Below, piece by piece: positions 6,586 to 13,336 of a DNA stretch of 16,590 nt (the stretch's first letter is position 1; every line of letters begins with the position of its first letter). The DNA is taken from positions 1 through 16,590 of the forward strand of contig DBTI01000045.1 in NCBI GenBank assembly GCA_002306975.1. The letters run 5' to 3'. The translations under genes were made by a program, and so were the position numbers. Below the pieces are notes generated by a model. It was not told the origin of the DNA, ran no database searches, and was given only the letters and a program-made list of their open reading frames with translations. The stretch is from Ruminococcaceae bacterium UBA1320. Its GTDB lineage: Bacteria > Bacillota > Clostridia > Oscillospirales > Ethanoligenentaceae.

Positions 6586-6596
6586 ATTGTTAATGG

Positions 6597-7364
6597 CTAC
6601 AAGCCGCCCCGGTAGCTTTCGTCAACAAGGTTAACACGCCGAAGAAGGCTTGTGTCGGAAAGGATCTGAGCCGTCGGCGCGTCGGCTGCTATTGTGTGGT
6701 CCTCATCAAAAAGCACCGCGCGGTCGGAGAGTTCATGCACCAGTTCGAGGTTGTGTGTCGACGTTATCAGCGTTTTACCCGCCTTGTTTAACGTTAAAAG
6801 CAAATTGACAAGGAAACGGGTTGTGCGCGGATCAAGCCCGTTTGTCGGTTCATCAAGAATCAGCACCTCAGGCGACAGAGCAAGCACCGCCGCAATGGCG
6901 GCTTTTTTCTTTTCCCCGCCGCTCAGATTAAACGGCGCTTTGTCAAGCAGCAGCTCTATTCCCAAAAGCCGTGCGACGTCAGAGACACGCTGCCGCACTT
7001 CTTCGTCTGCCATGCCGATTTGCAAAGGGCCGAAGGCGATTTCTTCCCTTAACGATGTGCAAAAAAGCTGTGCGTCTGAGTCTTGAAAAATGAAACCGAT
7101 TTTTCTGTGAAAGCTTGATGCGACTTTATCGTCGTCAAAGCTTTTTTTTGTTAATTCGCCGCCAAAAGCATGAAAAGTTCCGCTCTGAGGGAAAGCAAGC
7201 CCCGAAAGAATGCGCAGAAGCGTCGTTTTTCCGCTGCCGTTAGCCCCAAGAATCGAGACTTTTTCGCCCCGGATCACATTAAAGTTTATATTTTTAAGCG
7301 CTGTCTCATCCTGATAGGCAAAACAAACGCTATTTAATTCAAAAATCTTTTCATTTTCAATCAA
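6597..7364 (-). CDS. cbiO: ECF metal transporter ATP-binding protein
   Basis: Cytoplasmic ATPase subunit of an energy-coupling-factor Co2+/Ni2+ importer; it would power uptake by the CbiM-CbiQ membrane parts encoded upstream. All ABC motifs are present: Walker A GANGSGKT (40-47), Q-loop Gln94 in FIFQDSDAQLF, signature LSGGE (147-151), Walker B VLILDE (167-172) and the switch His204 in TSTHN. The sequence FQDSDAQLFCTSLREEIAFGPLQ is typical of CbiO/EcfA-type ATPases. Length of 255 residues is normal. The ATG overlaps the cbiQ stop codon by four bases (ATGA), which implies translational coupling. Only one ATPase gene is present, as expected for Co/Ni-dedicated group I ECF systems with a homodimeric ATPase. 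Confidence 0.94.
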   Translation of the reverse strand: MIENEKIFELNSVCFAYQDETALKNINFNVIRGEKVSILGANGSGKTTLLRILSGLAFPQSGTFHAFGGELTKKSFDDDKVASSFHRKIGFIFQDSDAQLFCTSLREEIAFGPLQIGMADEEVRQRVSDVARLLGIELLLDKAPFNLSGGEKKKAAIAAVLALSPEVLILDEPTNGLDPRTTRFLVNLLLTLNKAGKTLITSTHNLELVHELSDRAVLFDEDHTIAADAPTAQILSDTSLLRRVNLVDESYRGGL

Positions 7365-8287
7365 AGCAAATATACTCCAAACAACAATATTGCTACAATT
7401 ATAGCATTGCTGGCTATAAAAATAAAGTCCTGCGCGCTTATTTTAAGCGTGCGAAGACTCACCGCCCTGCCAGTGTAGCAGCGGCAGCACATGGCGTCGT
7501 AAACGTCAGAGCTAAGACGCTGCGACCTTATAAAAAGCGTTGCCGCGCCATGCGCGAAAAAGCGGCGTCCGCTCTCCCCTTTCAGTTTGCCCACAGTGCG
7601 CAGAAAACGCGCTTCCACCATGTTGCTCGCTATTTCGGTAAGCACGAAAATGTAGCGGTATGCCATGCCCAGCACAGAAACAAAAATCTGCGGCAGTTTC
7701 AGCGCGTTCAGCGATTTTTCAAGCTCCGCCATGCGCGTCGTTATAAAAATGAGGTAGCCAAAACCAAGTGAAACACCGCAGCGAAGCGCAATGCGCAGTG
7801 CCACCGCAAGCCCTGCCGCCGTAAAATATACGCCATGCGGCGCAAATGGGGCATTTTTGATAATGTAAAAAAGCGGCTCGCCCGCCGAGAAAAAGCTTGT
7901 TGCCCCGGGCAATGAAACAATAAACATGATAGGCGGCAGATATCCCCACACACGCCTCAAATAATTGTGAAGGTTAAGCCCTGACTGAGATGCATATAAA
8001 ACCGCCACAAGTGCTTCGGCGATTATAACAGGGACACTGGAAACGCACGAGGCAAAGACCGCGAAAAAAAGGAGGGTCAGCAATTTGACCCTCGGATCGA
8101 CCGCTTGAAGAAGTCCGGAGCGACCCGCGTGCTTTTCCGACAGAAACTCGTTTAGGAAAACATCTGAAAACGTTCCGAGCGTTTTGCGCAAAAACTGCGA
8201 GTGGCTTTTTTCTGCAGCCTTATAATCATTATTTTTAAGAAGCCATTCCGGCACCGTGCCGTTTTGGCTGATATTAGAAGAACTCAA
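7361..8287 (-). CDS. cbiQ: ECF metal transporter transmembrane component
   Basis: Membrane coupling protein (T component) linking the ATPase to the metal-binding CbiM. Of its 308 residues, about the first 65 are hydrophilic and cytoplasmic, an extension that makes it longer than the roughly 225-260 residues of simpler CbiQ proteins. Hydrophobic segments begin at DPRVKLLTLLFFAVFASC and continue to the C-terminal IIVAILLFGVYLL. The two Ala-Arg-Gly-type coupling signatures appear in diverged form as EARFLRTVG and AMCCRCYTG in the large cytoplasmic loop. The start is TTG at 8287, five nt after GGAG, overlapping the cbiM stop as TTGA. It lies between cbiM and cbiO, each joined by a 4-bp overlap. 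Whether cobalt or nickel is carried cannot be read from this subunit. Confidence 0.9.
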   Translation of the reverse strand: MSSSNISQNGTVPEWLLKNNDYKAAEKSHSQFLRKTLGTFSDVFLNEFLSEKHAGRSGLLQAVDPRVKLLTLLFFAVFASCVSSVPVIIAEALVAVLYASQSGLNLHNYLRRVWGYLPPIMFIVSLPGATSFFSAGEPLFYIIKNAPFAPHGVYFTAAGLAVALRIALRCGVSLGFGYLIFITTRMAELEKSLNALKLPQIFVSVLGMAYRYIFVLTEIASNMVEARFLRTVGKLKGESGRRFFAHGAATLFIRSQRLSSDVYDAMCCRCYTGRAVSLRTLKISAQDFIFIASNAIIVAILLFGVYLL

Positions 8288-9321
8288 TTTTTCTCCGCCT
8301 TTTTAAAATGGAGCATCATCTTTGAAGTGGCAAAAATCACAAGTGAAATCAACAATATGCCGACAACTGCCGAAAGAATATAACCGCCGATTGACGCCGG
8401 CGTACTGTTACCCGCGGCTGTAAGAGAATAATCCGGCATAAGCGCCTTCCAGAAGTCCGCGAATTTGGCAAAACCTTGTGGTATATAGCCTAAGCTTTGA
8501 CGGATATCGTCGCCGCTTCCCTCTCCCCATGCGGTTCCCTGCGCAATCAGCCCGAGCGGTGTCAGCACAACAAGCGCTGCAAATGTAATGACAACCCCTT
8601 TGTAACGCTTGAAGAAGCTTTCCTTTTGGGCATTTTGCTGTGAAACAGATAAACCCGTAAACAAATCCGGCGTGTATTTTATAACAAGACCAACGGCGGC
8701 GGCGGTAATCACGCCCTCCAAAGGCCCGGCGAAAAGCGAATGTGCAAACATCATTGACGGGATAGAAACCGACAGATTATAGGGGCAGTAAAGCGGCGTT
8801 CCGTCCGCCGCCTTGAAAAGCAGCGGCTGTATGCCAAACTCGACAGCGGCGCAAAGTGCCGCTATGTTTATGCCTGCATAACTTCCGACAAACGCGCCCG
8901 CTATGCGGCGTTTTGAATCTATGGCAGACCTTCCTGCAATCAACTTATATACGGCGTAGCCGGCAAACGGCATGACGACCGCCATGTTAAAGCAGTTAAC
9001 GCCAAATGCGAGTATACCTCCGTCGCCAAAAACAAGCGCTTGAATGAGCAGTGCGGTAGAAACAGATATGCATGCCGCCCACGGGTCTATAAGTATTGCA
9101 ATAAAAACAGCGCCGACCGCGTGAGCGGAGGAGCCGCCGACAATCGGGATATTAAACATCATTATTACGAATGAAAATGCCGCGCAAAGAGCAAGCAGAG
9201 GCACACGGCGGCGGCTCAAAGCTGCCTTGACCTTATGGAGTGCGACGCCCCAAAAAGGAACCATTGCGGCGAGAAACGGAACCGCCGTAGCGGGGCTTAA
9301 ATAACCATCCGGAATATGCAT
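8284..9321 (-). CDS. cbiM: Co/Ni ECF transporter substrate-binding protein, CbiM fused to a CbiN/PDGLE-like domain
   Basis: Integral membrane S component that captures Co2+ or Ni2+. It starts MHIPDG, where Met1 and His2 are metal ligands in the family. His67 in VGGSSAHAVG is at the position of the third ligand known from NikM. FGDGGILAFGVNCFNMA (98-114) is the conserved loop. After about seven membrane segments (to about residue 220), the C-terminal part has one further helix, a GTAWGEGSGDDIRQ stretch and a last helix. This resembles the extra CbiN/NikN domain and makes the protein a CbiMN/NikMN-type fusion of 345 residues. There is no separate cbiN in the operon. No B12 or nickel-enzyme genes are nearby, so the metal is undecided. 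The ATG has a GAGG site ten nt upstream, and transcription would pass through a terminator in the leader. Confidence 0.92.
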   Translation of the reverse strand: MHIPDGYLSPATAVPFLAAMVPFWGVALHKVKAALSRRRVPLLALCAAFSFVIMMFNIPIVGGSSAHAVGAVFIAILIDPWAACISVSTALLIQALVFGDGGILAFGVNCFNMAVVMPFAGYAVYKLIAGRSAIDSKRRIAGAFVGSYAGINIAALCAAVEFGIQPLLFKAADGTPLYCPYNLSVSIPSMMFAHSLFAGPLEGVITAAAVGLVIKYTPDLFTGLSVSQQNAQKESFFKRYKGVVITFAALVVLTPLGLIAQGTAWGEGSGDDIRQSLGYIPQGFAKFADFWKALMPDYSLTAAGNSTPASIGGYILSAVVGILLISLVIFATSKMMLHFKKAEKN

Positions 9322-9349
9322 TTATACTTTACCTCTTTAATCAAAAATA

Positions 9350-9386
9350 AAGCCCATGCAGGGCCTGTCTTGCCCTTCATGGGTTT
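9350..9386 (-). terminator. Intrinsic terminator (attenuator) in the cbiM leader
   Basis: A long interrupted stem has 9350-9358 paired with 9378-9386 (one wobble) and 9360-9364 paired with 9372-9376. On the minus strand it is followed by CTTTATTTTTG. It lies between the cbiM promoter and the cbiM start codon, so it would terminate transcription before the operon unless an alternative structure forms. Confidence 0.7.
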
Positions 9387-9482
9387 ATTATCATCAGTCA
9401 GTGAAATAAATCAAAATTGCCCTAACGCATAAGCGAAACAGCGGTATAAAAACAATTTTGCAAAGCCTTCATGGCTTCATTG
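9387..9482 (-). promoter_or_regulatory. Candidate riboswitch or attenuator leader of cbiMQO
   Basis: Between the predicted transcription start (about 9482) and the leader terminator, the minus-strand RNA can form two stems. One is a 5-bp hairpin (9463-9467 with 9473-9477); the other is an 8-bp stem closing a 32-nt region (9412-9419 with 9453-9460). The 9-mer CCATGAAGG occurs once in the first hairpin (9474-9466) and again in the 5' arm of the terminator (9382-9374). The upstream copy could therefore compete for the terminator's 3' arm. I see no cobalamin box and no match to the NiCo riboswitch sequence that I know. Confidence 0.45.
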
Positions 9483-9488
9483 CCTTAT

Positions 9489-9518
9489 ATTTTACCATAA
9501 TTGTTCGCTCACTGTCAA
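9489..9518 (-). promoter_or_regulatory. cbiMQO promoter
   Basis: On the minus strand a perfect TTGACA (9518-9513) is followed after 18 nt by TAAAAT (9494-9489), with a TGG extension directly before the -10. It lies only 25 bp after the stop codon of the preceding gene and about 170 bp before the cbiM start. Confidence 0.75.
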
Positions 9519-9542
9519 GAATTTATAGATAACAGGTACTTT

Positions 9543-10670
9543 TTAACCTGCGCGGCTTGACCTGCTCACATTATATGACTGTGGCTTTTGCCTGTCATGG
9601 CGCATGCGCAGCATATCCGTAAAAGCTTCAAGCCGTGTTATATATCCCGCCTCCGCTGTCATTTCGTCTACAATCAGCGTCATTATCGGTATATCGTATT
9701 TTTTCTCGATATCATGGAAAGCGCTTTGCGCGATGATTTCCGGCATGCAGGTAAACGGATAAATATGCACGATACCGTCAAGACCGTTGCGGCACATCAG
9801 TTCGGCGTTGCCGATGGTGTTTACCCCGTGCCCGCCGACATCGTCAATATGCATATATTCCTGCGCCGCTTCGACCGCGTGGTCTTTTCCATGAATGGGT
9901 AAAATCGCGTTAATAAAGTGGTGCTTAATCCACATGCTGACGCTCATTGTATTATAAACATCCGCCCCCATGTTGCCGAGCTTTTTTTCTATTTCAAGAT
10001 TGCAGAACGGCTCGCTTGCAATGAAGATTTCGCCGATTATCCCGATTTTAAGCGGATTTGCCTGCGGGTCAAGCTCAATCGCTTCAAGTGCGCGCTTTGC
10101 TTCAAAAATCGCGTCGCGTATGTTGCCGAAACCGTTCTCTGTGCGCACACGTTTTTCAAAATGCTGCATTATACCGTCTGCCGAGCCGTGTTTTACCTCA
10201 CGCGGGCGAACATGCGCGGCTTTAGCGTATACCCCGTCCACCGCAAAAACAGTCCACGCCGATTCTGTGACTGCTTTTACCACCGTCGCTTTACTTATGC
10301 CTTTTATAAACGGACCGAATTTATCCATAATCTCTTTATAGGTCAGATGGTTGAGCTGAAGGTTGATATAGTTGAACTCATAACCGAGACTGTGCAGGAT
10401 TTCCTTATGCAGATCGCCATAATAGCTAAGCCGGCATTGACCTGCGCCGCCGCCGAAAAGAATCGTATCCGCTCCGTGGTCAAGCCCGTCAAGAAAATTG
10501 CCCATTATCGTCTTGAACGGCAGGCACATAAATTCCGGTGAATTTTCTATGCCGCGCTCAAAGGTTGCGCGGTCGGCAACAGGCGGCATATAATAATCAA
10601 GACCAAGACCGTCAAGAAGCACCTTGACGGCAATATACGTGTTGCCCATGTGCGGGAAGGTTATTTTCAT
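9543..10670 (-). CDS. HgdA/B-like (2-hydroxyacyl-CoA dehydratase D-component type) iron-sulfur protein
   Basis: Protein of 375 residues, related to 2-hydroxyglutaryl-CoA dehydratase D-component proteins and often annotated as CoA protein activase. It shows the cluster-type cysteines C49 in EFMCLPFK, C79 in GAGQCRLSYY and C308 in YPFTCMPEI. It ends with IVDEMTAEAGYITRLEAFTDML, shared in pattern with its upstream neighbour. I infer that these three cysteines hold an Fe-S cluster reduced by the ATPase activase encoded two genes upstream. No substrate-specific CoA enzyme is nearby, so the reaction is unknown. The start is ATG at 10670, seven nt after a perfect GGAGG; the earlier in-frame ATG at 10694 lacks one. 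The gap to the upstream gene is about 47 bp, and no terminator is seen before the cbiM promoter. Confidence 0.85.
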   Translation of the reverse strand: MKITFPHMGNTYIAVKVLLDGLGLDYYMPPVADRATFERGIENSPEFMCLPFKTIMGNFLDGLDHGADTILFGGGAGQCRLSYYGDLHKEILHSLGYEFNYINLQLNHLTYKEIMDKFGPFIKGISKATVVKAVTESAWTVFAVDGVYAKAAHVRPREVKHGSADGIMQHFEKRVRTENGFGNIRDAIFEAKRALEAIELDPQANPLKIGIIGEIFIASEPFCNLEIEKKLGNMGADVYNTMSVSMWIKHHFINAILPIHGKDHAVEAAQEYMHIDDVGGHGVNTIGNAELMCRNGLDGIVHIYPFTCMPEIIAQSAFHDIEKKYDIPIMTLIVDEMTAEAGYITRLEAFTDMLRMRHDRQKPQSYNVSRSSRAG

Positions 10671-10717
10671 GAGGATACCTCCAAAGCAGTTCATGTAATC
10701 GTTTCTCTCAATTTTGA

Positions 10718-11710
10718 TTAAACAGGTGCAAGCATATCAAGAAATGCCTCTATTCTCGTATCAAACCCCGCTTCGCCTGTGTGCTCATCCACACTTAGAA
10801 CCATTAAAGGCACCTCGCGGCCGGCTTTCAGGTGACGCGATATAAACTCTGTAACAAGCGAATCTATGCCGCAGGCAAACGGTGTGAGATAGATTATTCC
10901 GGCGACCTCGGGGCGTTTGGCGCAGGCATAGGCGCAGCCGAGATTGTCGCTGCCGATTGCGTAAAAATTCCGTTCTGAAAAATAAGGGTAAGCGTTTTCT
11001 ATTCTTTTATGATGAGAAAAAACATCGGGAGTTACTACGTTAATGTCAGCCGCTTTAAGCTTGCCGATGAGATTCATGCTCAAAAAGCGGTCGTAAATCA
11101 TGTAGGGGTGGCCAAGCACTGCGACAGTTTTCTTGTCTGTCAGGGTTCCTATTTCCATATCCGCCGCAAGCCTTGCTTTCACGTCGGCGTTCAATTTGTT
11201 TTTTACCGCTTTCTCATATGCCTCTATGGCGGATTTTGTGGATACTCCTATCTTTTCCGCTAGCTGCGCCAGTGTTTTCCGGGTCTTCTCCTGACCCTTG
11301 TCAGCGTCTACAATGACCTCTGTAATATCCACTTTATTCCTCAGGTTAAGCCGAATCATATCCGGCAAACCGCAAAGCTTCGGGCAGCATAACTCGTGCC
11401 GCGCCGTGCTCATATATCGCGGTATGAAAACAGTGTCGCATTTGCCCGCAAGCTCCAGCACATGCCCCGCCATAACCTTGACAGGCAGGCAGGTTTCGTT
11501 GCTGCACTGCGCCACACCGTTTTCAAGGATTCTCTTGTTTGTCTCCGGCGAGACACAAACAGCGCATCCCAACTGTGTGAAAAAGTTTTGCCACAGCCTT
11601 CCGTGCTCATAATAGGTCATTGCGCGGGCAAGCCCTACCGTAATATTCGGGGCGCGGCGGCTTACCTCGGGTTTCTGTTCCATCAAAACATAATGTATCA
11701 TTCCGTCCAA
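10718..11710 (-). CDS. DUF2229-like acyl-CoA dehydratase activase-related iron-sulfur protein
   Basis: Protein of 330 residues matching the DUF2229/activase-related family. The N-terminal GLARAMTYYEHGRLWQNFF and VCVSPETNKRIL are family hallmarks. Candidate cluster ligands are C74 in NETCLPVK, C108, C109 and C113 in ELCCPKLCG, and C280 in TPFACGID. The C-terminus VDEHTGEAGFDTRIEAFLDML parallels the downstream protein, so the two are paralogues and may form an HgdA/HgdB-like pair. In large fused clostridial proteins these modules occur in one chain with an HgdC-like ATPase; here they are separate genes. The start is TTG at 11710, seven nt after a run of six G; an ATG overlapping that run is out of frame. 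The gene lies 200 bp after the activase on the same strand. Substrate unknown. Confidence 0.85.
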   Translation of the reverse strand: MDGMIHYVLMEQKPEVSRRAPNITVGLARAMTYYEHGRLWQNFFTQLGCAVCVSPETNKRILENGVAQCSNETCLPVKVMAGHVLELAGKCDTVFIPRYMSTARHELCCPKLCGLPDMIRLNLRNKVDITEVIVDADKGQEKTRKTLAQLAEKIGVSTKSAIEAYEKAVKNKLNADVKARLAADMEIGTLTDKKTVAVLGHPYMIYDRFLSMNLIGKLKAADINVVTPDVFSHHKRIENAYPYFSERNFYAIGSDNLGCAYACAKRPEVAGIIYLTPFACGIDSLVTEFISRHLKAGREVPLMVLSVDEHTGEAGFDTRIEAFLDMLAPV

Positions 11711-11890
11711 TAAACATCCCCCCTAATGCTTGCTTGAAAAAGTTCAATCGTTGTGTGAGTTTCCGCCATTATTTAAGGCAGCAAAAGGAATCAACTTTTT
11801 ACGTTCATTTAGATGTTCATTTTCAAAAAGATCTTAATTTGCGTATAGAATTTACTGCACAAATTGTTGACTTTTCCTTTTTCAAACAAT

Positions 11891-11917
11891 GCCTGACCCT
11901 GCCGCCCAGAATCAGGC
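11891..11917 (-). terminator. Weak hairpin at the end of the activase gene
   Basis: A 6-bp stem (11891-11896 with 11912-11917) overlaps the activase stop codon and is followed on the minus strand by ATTGTTTG, only a weak T-stretch. It might partially terminate transcription within the 200-bp gap before the next gene, or simply be chance. Confidence 0.25.
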
Positions 11918-12907
11918 CGAAACGTGCACGTTAGACCATTTGCCGCATTTGTCGCCCCATCTGGCGACTACAATATCATCGGTGGAAATTTCAATGACCT
12001 CGCAGTTGTTTGAGCAGCCGCCGCACTCGCGGCTGTGTGTTTCATACCGCGCACAGGCGTTTTTAAAGCCGCGGAATGCCGATCCGGCTTCATTTCGGCG
12101 TGTTGCCAAAGCGCTGCCTTCAATTGCCTTTTGCGCGATAAGCGCCGCGCCCCAAGCACCCATAACGTCGTAATACTGCGGAATTATGATTTTCTGTGAA
12201 AGCGCCTCTTCAAACGCCGCGACGATGCCCGCGTTTGCCGCGACACCGCCCTGAAACATGACCGGACCCTTAATCTCCCTGCCGCGCGCAAGGTTGCTTA
12301 AATAGTTGCGGACAAGCGCGGTGCAAAGCCCCGCGACAATATCCTCGGTGCGGTGCCCCATCTGCTGCTTGTGAATCATATCTGATTCCGCAAAAACCGC
12401 ACAGCGCCCCGCTATTCTCGTCGGAGCCTTCGCTTTTAGCGCGAGCGAGCCGAATTTTTCTATCGGTATGCCAAGACGCTCCGCCTGACGGTCAAGGAAT
12501 GAGCCTGTTCCGGCCGCGCAGACCGTGTTCATGGCGAAATCATTGACTACGCCGTTTTTGAGGAAGATTATTTTTGAATCCTGCCCGCCTATTTCAAGAA
12601 TGGTTGCGACGTCCGGCACTACGCGCTGTGAGGCTATCGCGTGAGCGGTAATTTCATTTTTCACAATATCCGCGCCCACGATGACAGACGCGAGCTGTCG
12701 CCCGCTGCCGGTTGTTCCGACGCCGAGAATTTCGTCGTCGTCCACATCCTTCGAAAAGTCAACCAGTCCTTGTGTCAGTACATCTATCGGCTTTCCGCTG
12801 GTTCGCAGATACGCTTTTTTTTCAATGCCGCCGTCTTGTGAAACAAGCACAATATTTGTGCTGACAGAGCCAACATCAATGCCGAGGTAATAACCGCCCC
12901 TGTTCAT
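11912..12907 (-). CDS. Acyl-CoA dehydratase activase (HgdC-like ATPase, BcrAD_BadFG family)
   Basis: ASKHA-fold ATPase that, in characterised relatives such as HgdC, holds one [4Fe-4S] cluster at a homodimer interface and uses ATP to push a low-potential electron into a dehydratase or reductase. Visible are the phosphate loop YYLGIDVGSVSTN (6-18), GTTGSGR (64-70), LEIGGQDSK (105-112), and C130 in VCAAGTGSF and C169 in AGRCAVFAESD. The 39-residue spacing equals that of the cluster ligands C127 and C166 of HgdC. A C-terminal extension carries C295, C298, C302 (CGGCSNNC) and C321, a tail known from fused activase proteins. The start is uncertain: ATG 12919, GTG 12913 and ATG 12907 are in frame after AAGGA. 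I list ATG 12907, although GTG 12913 has the best spacing. It is first in a three-gene set. Confidence 0.92.
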   Translation of the reverse strand: MNRGGYYLGIDVGSVSTNIVLVSQDGGIEKKAYLRTSGKPIDVLTQGLVDFSKDVDDDEILGVGTTGSGRQLASVIVGADIVKNEITAHAIASQRVVPDVATILEIGGQDSKIIFLKNGVVNDFAMNTVCAAGTGSFLDRQAERLGIPIEKFGSLALKAKAPTRIAGRCAVFAESDMIHKQQMGHRTEDIVAGLCTALVRNYLSNLARGREIKGPVMFQGGVAANAGIVAAFEEALSQKIIIPQYYDVMGAWGAALIAQKAIEGSALATRRNEAGSAFRGFKNACARYETHSRECGGCSNNCEVIEISTDDIVVARWGDKCGKWSNVHVSA

Positions 12908-13048
12908 AATCACTGTCATCCTTTTTTTAAGCGCCGCTTAATTCGCCGCAAATTTTCTTTTAAGAACCTTATTTGAGTATTTACATGATAAGGAAATTTT
13001 ATACGTTGATAGAACCGTGAGCTAATCCGCTTTCCGCAATCGTTCGCT

Positions 13049-13078
13049 ATTATAAAACCTAATTGTGTTATATGTCGA
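13049..13078 (-). promoter_or_regulatory. Promoter of the activase cluster
   Basis: On the minus strand TCGACA (13078-13073) is followed after 18 nt by a perfect TATAAT (13054-13049). This gives a leader of about 135 nt. It lies in the 430-bp gap between the divergent activase and DUF4364 genes; the rest of that gap is mostly repeat copy B. Confidence 0.6.
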
Positions 13079-13132
13079 GCATGATTTTTATTACAAAAAG
13101 CCCTTTTATTTTTATTGTTTTTATGATAACCT

Positions 13133-13316
13133 TATAGAGTTCAAAAGATAATTCATACACAAGTTTATCTAATCAAGAAGATTTTTTGGACTCTATATTG
13201 CACATGTGCGTTTGCGATAGCAAAATTTCGCACGCGCTTTGGCGTTAAGCCACTGGCCGCGGCCATACTATCTACAATCCGAATATGAGGGTATTCATTT
13301 TCTGACTGTAGACAGT
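13133..13316 (+). repeat. Dispersed structured repeat, copy B
   Basis: Second copy of the element at 6368-6536, in the same orientation. The outer stem (13133-13142 with 13188-13197, one T-G wobble) extends by four A-T pairs (13143-13146 with 13184-13187). Relative to copy A, one T-A pair is replaced by G-C on both arms. The core hairpin (13206-13215 with 13220-13233) is identical except for one loop base. The small stem 13240-13243 with 13249-13252 is kept. Copy B alone has a 12-bp palindrome TGGCCGCGGCCA (13254-13265). Its last stem (13267-13276 with 13307-13316) has one A-C mismatch and encloses a 5-bp hairpin (13281-13285 with 13292-13296). The element ends 20 bp before the DUF4364 start codon, so it would occupy that gene's 5' untranslated region. 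Confidence 0.8.
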
Positions 13317-13336
13317 TATATAAAGGGGGCGCAAAA

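Noticed and set aside
9322..9482. Cobalamin or NiCo riboswitch upstream of cbiM.
   Set aside because: No cobalamin box is visible and the sequence does not resemble the NiCo sequence I know; only a general attenuator-type leader can be supported.
9918..10541. A 207-codon plus-strand open frame.
   Set aside because: It is antisense to the well-supported HgdA/B-like gene, has no family features or ribosome binding site, and is a shadow of coding sequence.
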